Source: Chryseobacterium sp. E1 (GTDB taxonomy: Bacteria; Bacteroidota; Bacteroidia; Flavobacteriales; Weeksellaceae). From it: a stretch of DNA of 64,000 nucleotides. The stretch covers positions 4,464,001-4,528,000 of the forward strand of contig CP078104.1 of NCBI GenBank assembly GCA_019203745.1. The letters run 5' to 3'. Every line of letters starts with the position of its first letter. Position 1 is the stretch's first letter. The notes beneath the pieces are model-generated. The model made no database searches, had not been told where the DNA came from, and was given only the letters and a program-made list of their open reading frames with translations. Positions 51,242 to 61,524 of this stretch are shown one piece after another. Both the position numbers and the translations under genes were made by a program.

Positions 51242-52214
51242 ATGAAAAAGTGTGTGTAACCGGTGCTACCGGACTTTTGGGAACTAATGTTATCATAAAA
51301 TTATTACAAGATGGTTATTCTGTTATTGCTCTGGTGCGCAAGAAAAGCGGCTGGCTGGGCGAGGAAAACGAAAATCTGAAACTGGTTGCAACAGATTTTT
51401 CATCCGATCTTTCATCATTCCTCACAGATGTTGATTATTTCATTCATATTGCTGCGGAAACCCGTCAGGATCTGCTCAGTCATGAAGCGTATAAAAAGTT
51501 AACTATGACCTGACTGTAAATCTGTTTAAACAGGCAGAGACAGCTGGCATCAGGAAGTTTCTGTTTGTAAGCACAGCGAATACATTAGGCTACGGGAATA
51601 CGGCTTTCTGGGGAACTGAAGACGCCCCACAGCTTTACCCTTTTACCCACTCGTTCTATGCCCAAACTAAACTGGAGGCCGAAGATGATCTTCTGGAACA
51701 GTATAAAAATATGGAGATTATTATTTTGAATCCCACTTTTATGATCGGAGCTTATGATCATAAGCCCAGTTCAGGGAAGATTATTTTCTGGGCCTGGAAA
51801 AAGAAGTTTGTTTTCTATCCGAAAGGTGGCAAAAACTTTGTTCATGCAGAAGATGCTGCCCAGGGAGTTGTAAATGCGATCTTACATGGAAAAACCGGAG
51901 AAAAATATCTTCTGGCAAATGAAAACTTAACGTATAAAGAGTTTTTTAAAAAGATAAACAATATTACAGGTCAGGCTCCGGTAATGATCCCGATTCCGGA
52001 TAGAGTGCTGAGCTTTTTGGGATTGTTGGGTGATGGACTGAGAAAACTGAAGATCAGAACCAACCTTAGTACATCAAATATGAAAGCACTTCAGATCAAT
52101 AATTATTATTCTAACCGGAAGTCTGCAGAACAACTGGAAGTTCAATATCAGCCTGTTGATAAGGCCATAGAAGATGCTATTGAATATTTTAATCAAAAAA
52201 ATACTAATCCTTAA
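51242..52214 (+). CDS. NAD-dependent epimerase/dehydratase family protein, frameshifted
   Basis: An extended SDR enzyme. After a frame change just past MKK it reads VCVTGATGLLGTNVIIKLLQ, the Gly-rich nucleotide motif. YFIHIAAETRQDLL corresponds to the NNAG position. FVSTANTLGYGNTAFWG contributes the Ser and FYAQTKLEAEDDLL the Tyr-x-x-x-Lys pair. A second break lies near 51500. About 324 residues. Related proteins are dihydroflavonol-4-reductase-like or sugar-nucleotide epimerases, and the exact reaction is not evident. It lies 60 bases after the SDR gene, so the two may form a small operon. Confidence 0.87.
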
Positions 52215-52351
52215 AATTAAAGCAAATGAAAGTAAAGGTTCTTCAGGAGTGATGAGGAGCTGAAATGCTCAGAGCTGAGTTTTCAATAAAAATCTGTTGT
52301 TTCCTTGTCATTTCCGGAATCTTGATGTATTGCCATTGTTTTTATCTACTT

Positions 52352-52710
52352 TCAGTGTTTGAAATTCTCCAAAGCTTCTTCTAAAGTTCCCATAAAATTC
52401 ACATGTTTTGTTTTATTACTTTCGAAAATAAAATCCTTCATACTCTTGCTTTCATATTTGCTGAAGTCGCCAATGATAGCCAGCGCTATACGGTAGTTTG
52501 AAAATTTCTGAAGAATTTCCCCGGCAATTCCGGTTTTCAGATCAAAGAATTCAGGGGTGATATTTTTTCATGAAGGATAACTTTGTCGAATCCCTGGTAA
52601 TAGACATTTCCCATAAGGTCCAGCCCGTCCTGTGCAGATTTAATAATGATTTCACCGGAAACGATTTCCGCTATTTTTATAGAATTGACCTCGTGTGATT
52701 TGATTTCCAT
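52352..52710 (-). CDS. DUF4180 protein, one frameshift
   Basis: A small cytosolic protein of about 119 residues. MEIKSHEVNSIKIAEIVSGE, ALDL-type sequence (SAQDGLDLMGNVYYQGFDK) and ITPEFFDLKTGIAGEILQKF, then YRIALAIIGDFSKYESKSMK and FMGTLEEALENFKH, fit DUF4180. A frame change near 52566 in a T-run interrupts it. Family function is unknown; the fold resembles STAS or SpoIIAA-like proteins. It ends downstream of prmC on the same strand with a 16-base gap between start and the prmC stop. Confidence 0.75.
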
Positions 52711-52726
52711 GGTGTTTAGTGATTAT

Positions 52727-53571
52727 TTATTTTTTTCCGTAGATAAACCTGTCATTCTCAGATAAGTCTTTCAGTAATTGAGCATCAGAGAAATCCTGAT
52801 AAAGTTCCAGAGTTTCAGGGCCTAATTTCTGGTTGATTTCTAAAAAGAGAAGTCCATCGTTATTCAGATGTTTACGGGAATCTTCTGCAATTTTTCTGTA
52901 AAAGATCAGGGCATCGGCAGTAGGAGAGAAAAGGGCCATTTTAGGCTCAAATTCTTTCACAGAGTCAGCAATTTCAATCTCTTCTTCAATTCCTATATAA
53001 GGCGGGTTTGAAATAATGATATCATATTTTTCCTGAAGTTCTAAATGAAGATAATCAGCATGGATGAAATTGACCGGCAGCTGATGATAATCTGCATTTT
53101 TTTCGCAGTTTTCAACGCTTTTTCAGAAAAATCAATGGATGAAACCTCCGCTTCCGGAAAATATTTTTTCAGCACTAATGGAATGACTCCGCTTCCGGTC
53201 CCAATATCAAGAATTTTTTACAACTTGAGTGCTTGGCATTTTTTTATTTCACGGATGGCTATTTCAAGCAATTCTTCCGTTTCCGGGCGGGGAATCAGTA
53301 CATTTTCATCCACGAAGAACTTCATTCCGTAAAATTCTGTTTCGCCCAGAATCTGTAAATATGGTCTTCCGGTTTTTAATTCTGAAACGATCTGGGAAAA
53401 TTTCTCCTCATTCTCTGAAGAAATTTCCTGATCTCCCAGCTGGCGTTGCTGAATGGTGTTTAATTTCAGGATATTTTCTGCAAAAATCTGAAAAATAAAC
53501 GCATTTTCTGATGCTGTATAAAGGTCTGAAAGCTGAGTTGAAAAATTTGCTTTAAGTTCTGATATTGTCAT
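52727..53571 (-). CDS. prmC: Release factor glutamine methyltransferase PrmC, frameshifted
   Basis: N5-glutamine methyltransferase that modifies the GGQ motif of release factors. The N-terminal helical domain is MTISELKANFSTQLSDLY to GETEFYGMKFFVDENVLIPR, which includes the PrmC signature PRPETEELLE. After a break at about 53218 the SAM motif reads ILDIGTGSGVIPLVLKKYFP, and the active-site NPPY lies in YDIIISNPPYIGIEEE. A second break lies near 53070. About 282 residues, normal for the family. Located between DUF4180 and a secreted hypothetical protein. Confidence 0.92.
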
Positions 53572-53576
53572 TGTAT

Positions 53577-55416
53577 TTAATAAAACATTTCTGTTTTCTT
53601 ACTTTTTAATTCAATTTTATTTTCGCCGATCTGAAATTCATCCATTAAAGGAGAAGGTGTTTTTGATTGATTTTTTCCTTCCAGCTTTTCGTTTTTACCG
53701 TATTTTTTTATTGCAGTCTTCAGATGAATAGTCAAATACAGCATCTCCGGTAGACAGATTATAATCCAATGACTGGTAATAATCACATGGCGCTCCAACA
53801 TTTACGGAAGCCCCAATCAGATACCAATTGTTGTTCTGGAATCTGTATTTATGGCTGTAATGCCACTTTTGCCGACTTCCTCCGAAATGATTAACGATAA
53901 TGACCTTGTTTTTAATACTCATGCCTTCATAAGGGTTACCCATCATTCCGCCATGTTGGGTAGACATAACAGGATTGGTTGACTGGTGCCATAAGATCCA
54001 GTTTTCACCCTCCTTTTATAAACAGCCAGACTCTGAGCAAATCCCAAATCACCTTCCATAGGGGTTTCGTAGACACAAACCGCTTCATCTTCAGGACTGT
54101 TGTCCAGATTACCAAACTGTTTGTCTTTTAAAGTCCAGAACTTTGGCGTAAACTCTTCAATACTTTTTGCCTTCTTCAATGTGATTTCAGTATCGAAATT
54201 TCCACTTTTTACCGCATCCTGAAAGGCATCTATTGTATTCTGCTTTTCTCCGGACACCTTTGGAATGTCTGTTCTGATATTTTCTGCCTCCTTAGGAAAT
54301 TCAGGCAGCGTAAAGCTTCTTGGTTTGGAATCAGGGGTGTAATATTTTATTTCACGATATGCGTAATCAATAAGCTTCTTTTTGCTGTCTGCACCTTCAT
54401 CGGGATCTTGTCTGTAATGTTTTTTTGAGATCCAGTTTCCTGTTGATCATACGTGTATTCATAAGTTTCAGCAGATAAAGGATGACCTGTATATTCTATG
54501 CTTTGCTCAAAAATGAGGTTGTTGTGATCATCATACTTACGGAGGGTTTTGGTAGACTTTTCTGTTCCAAGCATATGATATTGCTGTTCGGTACGCTCCC
54601 GGTAATCTTCAGAATAAGAGTACTCCGTTTTATTTTCCAGTGAATTATGATTGGCCAGCCAGATTTCTGAAAGCAGATAACCGTTTTTATCATAGCTGAA
54701 GGTCACATCCCGGTTTTTAATGACATAATCTTTACTGTCAATAGGTTTATACGTCCCATGTATCCATTGATAGCGATGAACTTTAGTCTGGTACAGCGGT
54801 GTTTTTTTAGTGAGAAAAGGAAATTCAAAAATATATTCTTCTTCAGGATTTGCTAACGAATCATAACTGTAGTCAATGATTTTAACCGTAGTTTTTTTAC
54901 CCTCTGAAGAATGGCTGTATTTTGTATATCCATCATAAATAAAAGCTTTCCTGTCATCTATCTTATAAACAATTTCTTCCTGAAGAATACTCTCTTTATC
55001 ATAGAATAACCAGTTGTAGCTGTATATATATTTTTTCTCAACTGCTTCTCTCAGAACAGGAAGATTATTTCTGTAATGAAACTTTTCTGTCACCGGATCT
55101 GTTTTGCCTTTATAGTACTGTTTATACAGTTTTCTGCCGTCCGGAAGGTATTCCGTATAGGATTCCCGGGTATAGTAAAGTCCGTCACGGTTTACAGGAT
55201 TACGGCTCTTTTGTTTCTTTTTAAACTCTGTAACAGAAAAAATGTTTTTAGATTCAAAGTTTATTGAATCTTCATAGGAGCTGTTAAAGATATGATTGTC
55301 CAGAAATCCATTGATGGATATTTCTTTTTCTGAGCATAGCTGATGATAAAACTCATCGAAAAAACAAGTTTTAATGCTTTGGGAAATACAATATTTCGGA
55401 TTTCTGGAGTATTCAT
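53577..55416 (-). CDS. Large secreted hypothetical protein, frameshifted
   Basis: One reconstructed protein of about 613 residues. A signal-like start (PKALKLVFSMSFIISYAQ) precedes KKKYPSMDF. The middle has strand-rich repeats with E-Y-x-Y and Y-D-x-x-x-N-L patterns (TFSYDKNGYLLSEIWLANH, LRKYDDHNNLIFEQSIEYTG), reminiscent of YD-like or MORN-like sequences. The end contains KVIIVNHFGGSRQKWHYSHK and NNNWYLIGASVNVGAPCDYY. Frame changes lie near 55290, 54360, 53970 and 53700. I recognise no named family. It begins one base after the yaaA stop, so it is probably co-transcribed with it. Confidence 0.6.
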
Positions 55417-56174
55417 TTATCTGGTGAAAACAAGTTTTGAGTCCGTTGATTTTTCTTCATCAATTCTGTAACCTTCATAGTTGAATGCTTTTACATCATC
55501 CAGGGTTTTAGCATTGGTTTCTGCGCAGAATCTTACGACAAGGCCTCTTGCATGCTTGGTATAGACTACGATCGTTTTCAGTTTGCCTTCTTTCAGCTCA
55601 TAGAAATCAAAATCAATCACTTTATGGTTCAGTTTTTTCCGGTCAATTACTTTGCCGTACTCATTGCTCGCAAGGTGAAGAAGTATTTCTCCTTTTTCAT
55701 CTCTGAATTCAGCTGATCCGTAATCTTTTCTCTCCAGAATTCGTAAAGGTTTTTATATTGATCAAACTCAAAATGACGTCCCATTTCAAGTCTGTAAAGC
55801 ATTACCTTGTCAGAAGGCTTCAGCAATCCGTACAATCCGGAAAGCATTCTGTAGTTTTTCTGCAGATAATCTACAGCATCTTTATCAAGCGTTTTTGCAT
55901 CCAGACCTCTGTACACTTCACCTGCAAATGCATACAGGGCTGGTGCAGACTCTTTGGCCGTAGGTTTTGATTTCCATCTTTGGTTTCTTTCCCAGTTTTC
56001 ATCAGCCAGTTTGGGTGATATTTCCATCAGTTCGGAAAGATACTTCGGAGATTTTTCTTTTAAATAAGATTGTATAAATGCGGCGTCTTCAATGAATTTC
56101 GGAGTGGTAGATCTCAACAGATCTGTTGTATTTTCTACGTTCATTAATTTCGCAGGAGATGTTATAATTTTCAT
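55417..56174 (-). CDS. yaaA: Peroxide stress protein YaaA, one frameshift
   Basis: A cytosolic DUF328/YaaA protein, which in other bacteria limits free iron under hydrogen peroxide stress. MKIITSPAKLMN is the conserved start, followed by FAGEVYRGLDAKTLDKDAVD, LRMLSG-type sequence (QKNYRMLSGLYGLLKPSDKV) and YRLEMGRHF. The C-terminal part, after a break at about 55650, is FDFYELKEGKLKTIVVYTKH, ARGLVVRFCAETNAKTLDDV. About 252 residues. The gene is followed one base later by the secreted hypothetical gene. Confidence 0.93.
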
Positions 56175-56178
56175 AATG

Positions 56179-56882
56179 TTAAAATACGGATAAATGTTTA
56201 ATTCCGATAAAATTCATGGCCATCAGAGAGATAAAATCAATCATAAAATGGCAGATAATCAGAATTCTGATATTTGAATAAAGTTTATAAAATACGGCAA
56301 AAACGGTCCCAATAAAGAAAGGTATGACTACCTGGCCTACTGTTCCGTAAGTACTGTGAAGAATCCCGAATAACACTGCCGAGACAATGATTCCTAAAAC
56401 CGGACTGTTGTATATTTTTTCAATCCTCGGTTGTATATAGCCCCGCATCAGAAGTTCTTCCACAACACCTGCTGTAAAACATGTAAAAATAATTAAAAAA
56501 TAGTCATTTTTAAAAAGCGATGTGAGCTGAACAAGTTTATGGCTCGTCTGTTCATGTATTAAAAACTGCAGCAGGATATTTAGAAAAGTGCCTCCAACTA
56601 CACAGATAAGGTATAAACTGATAACCGATTTGATGTAAAACACTATTGAATATTGTTTTTCCTTCTTTAGTAAAAAGGTTCTTTTTCAATGAATAGGTTG
56701 TACAGAAATACGGCAGCCAAAACCATCCATATAGCTACTCTGCTAAGCAGAAAACTGTTGGGAGTAATACCTTTTATACCTGTAACAGTACTGACAACAG
56801 AGAAACCATAAAGCATCACTGCTGCCAAAAATGTAAACGTAAGTAAAATGCCTACAGAATATTTCCCGTTAAGCCCCATCAT
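56179..56882 (-). CDS. CPBP-family intramembrane protease, one frameshift
   Basis: A polytopic CAAX-type/CPBP glutamic protease. The N-terminal part, MMGLNGKYSVGILLTFTFLA to FLYNLFIEKEPF, joins across a break at about 56670 to IVFYIKSVISLYLICVVGG. The diagnostic EExxxR is in GVVEELLMRGYIQPR, and later conserved positions are in LFGILHSTYG and CHFMIDF (His residues). About 234 residues and six or more membrane helices. Bacterial members process peptides or protect against bacteriocins. A link to the peptide genes 16 kb away is only speculation. Confidence 0.85.
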
Positions 56883-56907
56883 TTAATCGTCAACTTTGAA
56901 TGATGAT

Positions 56908-57519
56908 TTAGATAATTCCTTTTCCCTGGCGTATCACCTCCGGTTCTCCCGAAGTAAGATCCACAATAGTAGAAGCTACATTATCACCATATCCCGAATC
57001 AATGACAATGTCTACCAGATGATCATATTTTTCTGCAATCAGCTCAGGGTCTGTAGAATATTCAATGATTTCATCATCATCCCTGATGGATGTAGAAGCG
57101 ATAGGGTGTCCCAGTTTTTCAACGATAAGCTGTGGGATAGGGTGATCCGGAACACGGATACCAATTGTTTTATGACCTTTATATGCCAGCGGTAAGCTTT
57201 TATTGGCTTCAAGGATAAAAGTAAAAGGACCCGGAAGGTGGCTTTTCAGAAACCTGAAGACTGAAGTTTCAATAGGTCTTGTAAAGTCAGAAAGATGACT
57301 CAGATCGTTACAGATGATTGAGAATTTTGACTTTTCAAGCTTCATTTTTTTCAGCTGGGCCAGTTTTTCCATGGCTTTTATATCAAAAATATTACAGCCC
57401 AGGGCATAGATCGTATCTGAAGGATAGATAATCAGCCCGTCATTATTTAATGTTTTAATGACTTCATTCACAAGATTTTCCTGTGGGTTGTCCGGATAAA
57501 TTTTTAATATTTTTGCCAT
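56908..57519 (-). CDS. L-threonylcarbamoyladenylate synthase (Sua5/YciO/YrdC)
   Basis: An intact 203-residue enzyme of the Sua5/TsaC family that makes threonylcarbamoyl-AMP for t6A modification of ANN-decoding tRNAs. LIIYPSDTIYALGCNIF is the KRxxT-like nucleotide-binding region, then KFSIICNDLSHLSDF, LPGPFTFILEAN, IGIRVPDHPIPQLI and PIASTSI, with DNVASTIVDLTSGEPEVIRQ near the end. It could also be a YciO-type paralogue. The ATG at 57519 is chosen over one five codons upstream because homology starts at MAKILKIYPD. It is divergent from the initiator tRNA cluster. Confidence 0.9.
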   Translation of the reverse strand: MAKILKIYPDNPQENLVNEVIKTLNNDGLIIYPSDTIYALGCNIFDIKAMEKLAQLKKMKLEKSKFSIICNDLSHLSDFTRPIETSVFRFLKSHLPGPFTFILEANKSLPLAYKGHKTIGIRVPDHPIPQLIVEKLGHPIASTSIRDDDEIIEYSTDPELIAEKYDHLVDIVIDSGYGDNVASTIVDLTSGEPEVIRQGKGII

Positions 57520-57601
57520 AAAACAAAGATACAAATAATAAAATAGTTTTCATAAAAGTCCCTTATTTAAAAGAAAAATTAGGATTTGTAAAAAATATTC
57601 G

Positions 57602-57609
57602 TACCTTTG
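57602..57609 (+). promoter_or_regulatory. -7 box of the tRNA cluster
   Basis: TACCTTTG matches TANNTTTG, 11 bases before the first tRNA. It would give a single transcript for all six genes. Confidence 0.6.
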
Positions 57610-57620
57610 CAATCCAATAT

Positions 57621-57693
<73 letters not shown>

Positions 57694-57731
57694 CTAAGCA
57701 AGTGCTGTCGGTAAGCACTCTAAAAATACAC

Positions 57732-57804
<73 letters not shown>

Positions 57805-57842
57805 CTAAGCAAGTGTTGTCGGTAAACACTCTAAAAATACAC

Positions 57843-57914
<72 letters not shown>

Positions 57915-57952
57915 CTAAGCAAGTGCTGTCGGTAAGCACTCTAAAAATACAC

Positions 57953-58025
<73 letters not shown>

Positions 58026-58063
58026 CTAAGCAAGTGTTGTCGGTAAACACTCTAAAAATACAC

Positions 58064-58135
<72 letters not shown>

Positions 58136-58173
58136 CTAAGCAAGTGTTGTCGGTAAACACTCTAAAAATACAC

Positions 58174-58245
<72 letters not shown>

Positions 58246-58252
58246 CTCAACG

Positions 58253-58284
58253 AGAGAAGTAATGTCACATTACTTCTCTTTTTA
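58253..58284 (+). terminator. Terminator of the tRNA cluster
   Basis: AGAGAAGTAATGTcACATTACTTCTCTTTTT, a near-perfect 13-bp stem with a T-run, eight bases after the last tRNA. Confidence 0.88.
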
Positions 58285-58474
58285 TTTCTGTTGTTTCAAG
58301 TTTTGTTGATTTTGCTGACAATAAAGGTTGATGAATATCTCTGTCCATGTCATTGCGAGCAAAGCAAAGAAATCTCAATTTGACTGTAACTACAATAAAA
58401 TTGAATATTGCTTTAGATTACCAGGAATCCACGAATAGAAACAGATTCATGAATTCGTGGCTAAAAAGTCGTTT

Positions 58475-58722
58475 TTAATTTCCGGTACTGGCTTTCCATT
58501 GTTGATAAGCACCTCTCATACAGTGTCCACAGGGACGGTAATTATTTTGGAGCGCTTCTGCTTCATCCGTAAAGAAAACTCTGTTTTCCTTTTTCATTCT
58601 TTTTCCTGATTTACAATTGAGTAAACCATAGATTTTCAGTTTTTATTTCCACCCAATAGAATTTCCCGGTTGTGGATTTTACTTCTCAGCTCTATGATGG
58701 ATATTTGTGAATGGTGTATCAT
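58475..58722 (-). CDS. Ada-type metal-binding domain protein, frameshifted
   Basis: A stand-alone small protein of about 82 residues like the N-terminal zinc domain of Ada. MIHHSQISIIELRSKIHNRE and ILLGGNK, after one missing base near 58640, lead to LKIYGLLNCKSGKRMKKENR, VFFTDEAEALQNNYRPCGHC and MRGAYQQWKASTGN. Cys in LLNC and CGHC are the likely metal ligands; in Ada such Cys accept methyl groups from DNA phosphotriesters. It starts 24 bases after the 2OG-Fe(II) oxygenase stop on the same strand, suggesting co-expression. It was recovered by joining two frames. Confidence 0.75.
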
Positions 58723-58746
58723 ATTTTTAAAATAATGAGTAGAAGA

Positions 58747-59460
58747 TTAGCTGGCTGCATCGTGAAAAATAATTCCCAGGGCATACCGGTTTCCCTTCTG
58801 TACTTCGCTTACTCCATGTTTCATATTGACTCTGTAGTATCCTTTGGCGCCTCTTTCAGGTTTAAAATTTGTAGTGAAAATAAGGGCATCACCCTTTTTA
58901 GGCTTTAAAACGATAGCTTTTGACTGTGCTCTGGGAACCTGTTGAGTAAGTACAAATTCTCCACCTGTGAAATCCTGATCAGGTTCACTGAGCATTAAAA
59001 CAATCTGAATAGGAAAATACAGATCGCCATACAGATCCTGATGTAAAGTATTGAAACCGCCTTCGCCATATTTTAAAATTAGAACGGTTGCTTTTTGCTG
59101 GCCGCAAGCATTGCACTGTTGCAGAAAATCAGCGTGGTCTGATGGAAAGGAAGTATTGATGTGTAAGGCTTTAAACCAGGAATTGGCAATAGGTACCAGA
59201 TATGGATAAACAGACGTTCTAATCTTCCGGATCAGGTCAGGTAAAGGATAATCAAAATATTTATATTCACCTGACCCGAATCTGTGACGGGCCATTACAA
59301 CCGTTTTGCGGTACCGGGAATTATCGTCATAACCGGATTTTAATATTTCACATTCATGGTCTGACAGGATACCCGGAAGAACAGCATACCCATTCTGATG
59401 CATCTCCTCTGTAATATGTTGCCAGTCTGTACTTTCTATTTTTTTGATAATATCTGTCAT
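58747..59460 (-). CDS. 2OG-Fe(II) oxygenase
   Basis: An intact 237-residue iron/2-oxoglutarate oxygenase. The facial triad is HQD in FNTLHQDLYGDLYFPIQIVL and the distal His in YRVNMKHGVSEV, with the 2OG-binding Arg in KGNRYALGIIFHDA. GGEFVLTQQVPRAQSKAI and LKPKKGDALIFTTNFKPERG form the jelly-roll core. N-terminal ITEEMHQNGYAVLPGILSDH resembles prolyl-hydroxylase-like and AlkB-neighbouring groups. The adjoining Ada-type gene suggests DNA or protein alkylation repair, an inference. The substrate is unknown. Confidence 0.87.
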   Translation of the reverse strand: MTDIIKKIESTDWQHITEEMHQNGYAVLPGILSDHECEILKSGYDDNSRYRKTVVMARHRFGSGEYKYFDYPLPDLIRKIRTSVYPYLVPIANSWFKALHINTSFPSDHADFLQQCNACGQQKATVLILKYGEGGFNTLHQDLYGDLYFPIQIVLMLSEPDQDFTGGEFVLTQQVPRAQSKAIVLKPKKGDALIFTTNFKPERGAKGYYRVNMKHGVSEVQKGNRYALGIIFHDAAS

Positions 59461-59714
59461 TGTTTTTTTTATACAGCAAAGTTCTGTAGCTATGGAAAGA
59501 TATACAATCCGAAACGTGCGGTATTTAACTATTGAGAAAGAAAGATTGTAATTGAAAGCTAAGGCAGAATATTTCGCCTATTGTATTGATTTGGATAATG
59601 TTTTATTAAACTTGAGGATGATTGATAGGTAGATACCTCCGATGAAGCTTTTGCTCAGTGCTGGACCATTGATATAACTCAAATCTGGATGATAAGACTA
59701 TACCAGTTTAAAAA

Positions 59715-59722
59715 TACTTTTG
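59715..59722 (+). promoter_or_regulatory. -7 box before the GNAT gene
   Basis: TACTTTTG matches TANNTTTG, 26 bases before the ATG at 59749. Confidence 0.5.
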
Positions 59723-59748
59723 CAGTGTTAATTAAAATAAAGATAACG

Positions 59749-60194
59749 ATGAATTACACAATTAAAAAAGCAAGCCTTGAGGATCTTAATGAAACAGCAG
59801 AACTGTTTAATCTTTACCGTGTTTTTTACAGACAGGAATCAGACGTTGAAAAAGGGAAAGCTTTTCTTAAAGAAAGATTTTTAAACAGTGAATCTGATAT
59901 TTTTCTTGCCATAGCAGATGGAAAAGCTGTTGGCTTTGTACAGCTTTACAAACTGTTTCATTATACTAAACTACAAAAGCAATGGCTGCTAAGTGACCTT
60001 TTGTACACCCAGATTACAGGGGAAAAGGACTTTCTGTAGCTTTGATTGACCGCAGTAAGCAATGGTGCGAAGAAACGGGAGCCTGCGGCCTGATGCTTGA
60101 AACGGAAAAGACCAATGATATAGGAAACACGTTATATCCCCGATGCGGATTTGAGTATGACGGATTGCACAATTACTACCACTGGTGGAAATAA
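59749..60194 (+). CDS. GNAT-family N-acetyltransferase, frameshifted
   Basis: A cytosolic acetyl-CoA-dependent acetyltransferase. MNYTIKKASLEDLNETAELF is the usual first strand and helix, then FLAIADGKAVGFVQLYKLF. The acetyl-CoA loop lies at the break near 60010, where SDLLYTQI is one frame and the other reads HPDYRGKGLSVALIDRSKQW, giving the R-G-x-G-x-S/A pattern. The end is LMLETEKTNDIGNTLYPRCG, FEYDGLHNYYHWWK. About 149 residues. The substrate is unknown. The ATG at 59749 follows a -7 box. Confidence 0.88.
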
Positions 60195-60529
60195 TAAAGG
60201 AAAACTGAAAACAAAATGTTGAGTCGAATTATTTCTACAGAAATCGTCATTTAATTCTACAGCGATTCTTTTACGGTACAAAAGCATAATTTTATTTTTG
60301 TACAGCTCCAGGGGTCATGGGTAGGACAGTTGGCCCTGTAGAGTGTTGCAAAAAAATCTCCGTCTAATTTTCTACTTTTTCCCCAAGTTTTATGATTAGT
60401 ACCACAAAACTGCTTTTTCTGACGGAGATTTTTTGCTTTAGATTTATTCTTTTCTACAGTGACACTCAAAAAAGATAAAAAAATCCCACTCTGAAAAAAA
60501 AGTGGGATTTATTATTTTAAAGTTGAATA
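60195..60529. other. Intergenic region with a long inverted repeat
   Basis: GCAAAAAAATCTCCGTC at 60348-60364 is mirrored by GACGGAGATTTTTTGC at 60421-60436, a 16-bp match with a 56-base loop. A 70-codon open frame on the minus strand spans it but does not look like a protein. The hairpin AAATCCCACT...AGTGGGATTT at 60480-60511 is the terminator of the next minus-strand gene. Nothing else is recognised. Confidence 0.5.
60478..60512 (-). terminator. Terminator of the secreted hypothetical gene
   Basis: AAATCCCACTctgaaaaaaAAGTGGGATTT. On the minus strand it is followed by a run of T and lies about 20 bases after the stop at 60530. Confidence 0.75.
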
Positions 60530-61108
60530 TTATTGAGCCAGTTGAGCATAAGGAGTAAGCTTGTTGTCATCAGACATTGTCTGCCCCAAAAACTCTCTTT
60601 TCTGATCTGCCTTCATTCTTCCTGCAGCATCATTGGCATTAAAATAAGCTTCGCTTAGTTTTGTAGCAATATCAGCGGGCTTGAAATCAAACTTAGTATC
60701 ACCCTCTACACCCAGATATCCGTTCTTTCTTGTAAGGTTGGTAATATAATTACTGTAATTGATGAAAGTATTTCTCAGATATTGAGTATGGTACTCCATA
60801 CATTTTTAGCTTTTTCGAAGAATTGTTCAGGATACAGTTTTTCATATTGTTTCTGTACAGGAACCATTCAGATTCCAGAATACCATATTCTTTACCCAAA
60901 GCAACCTTTCCGTTTGTTACAATATTGTTATCAGCTTCCTTTGTAGAAATGGTCTGAAGGTGCTGAATAACCAATGGAACTGTAGCTTCAATTTTTGATT
61001 TTGTATCTTTCAGTATACTAAGGTCAGCAGCCGGAGAATTTTTTTCTGTGCTGTAGTAACGTTAAAAATAAGCAGCAATAGTACAATCAGTAAGTTATAT
61101 CTTTTCAT
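60530..61108 (-). CDS. Secreted hypothetical protein, frameshifted
   Basis: An exported protein of about 193 residues. The signal peptide is KRYNLLIVLLLLIFNVTTAQ. After a break near 61040 it continues SILKDTKSKIEATVPLVIQH, LQTISTKEADNNIVTNGKVA and LGKEYGILESEWFLYRNN. Another break near 60800 leads to YLRNTFINYSNYITNLTRKN, GDTKFDFKPADIATKLSEAY and the end SDDNKLTPYAQLAQ. Predicted mostly helical. I recognise no family. Confidence 0.65.
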
Positions 61109-61524
61109 GAGAAATTTTTAAAGCACTAAAATAAATATAATTTCCCGGTTAAAACAAATTTCATTTTGATTTTATTTAATAAAATTTAACATGTTTTAAG
61201 AATTTGAAGTAGAATCATTAATTTTTCTATGAATTAAGCAGATTTAAGTTGAGGCTCATTGTTTTTATTTAGCTAATTTTCAGTCTTTTATTAATTTACG
61301 TTGTTTTAAGAAATAACTGATTATTTTTTTAAGAATTTAAAATAAACTTTATCTAATTTTAAAATAAACGGTTGTGAGTTAAAATCGTTCACTTTCTACA
61401 GGGTATAGGACAAGACGATCCAATTTATTTATGGATTACAGTTGGAAAGAACAGAATCAGAGTAAATGTAGAAATTATCCAATATCAAAAATCCATGTGT
61501 AAATATTTTCATTGGTACTTATAT
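61109..61524. other. AT-rich intergenic region
   Basis: About 75-80% A+T with several poly-T and poly-A runs. I see no coding signal, hairpin terminator or full -7 box on either strand. Confidence 0.4.

Noticed and set aside
58353..58385. CATTGCGAGCAAAGCAAAG as a second CRISPR or mobile element
   Set aside because: It is a single copy in this window of a word common in intergenic repeats, with no array or terminal repeats.
60257..60469. A 70-codon open frame on the minus strand
   Set aside because: It spans the long inverted repeat and a hairpin-rich stretch, with no promoter or family resemblance. More likely chance.
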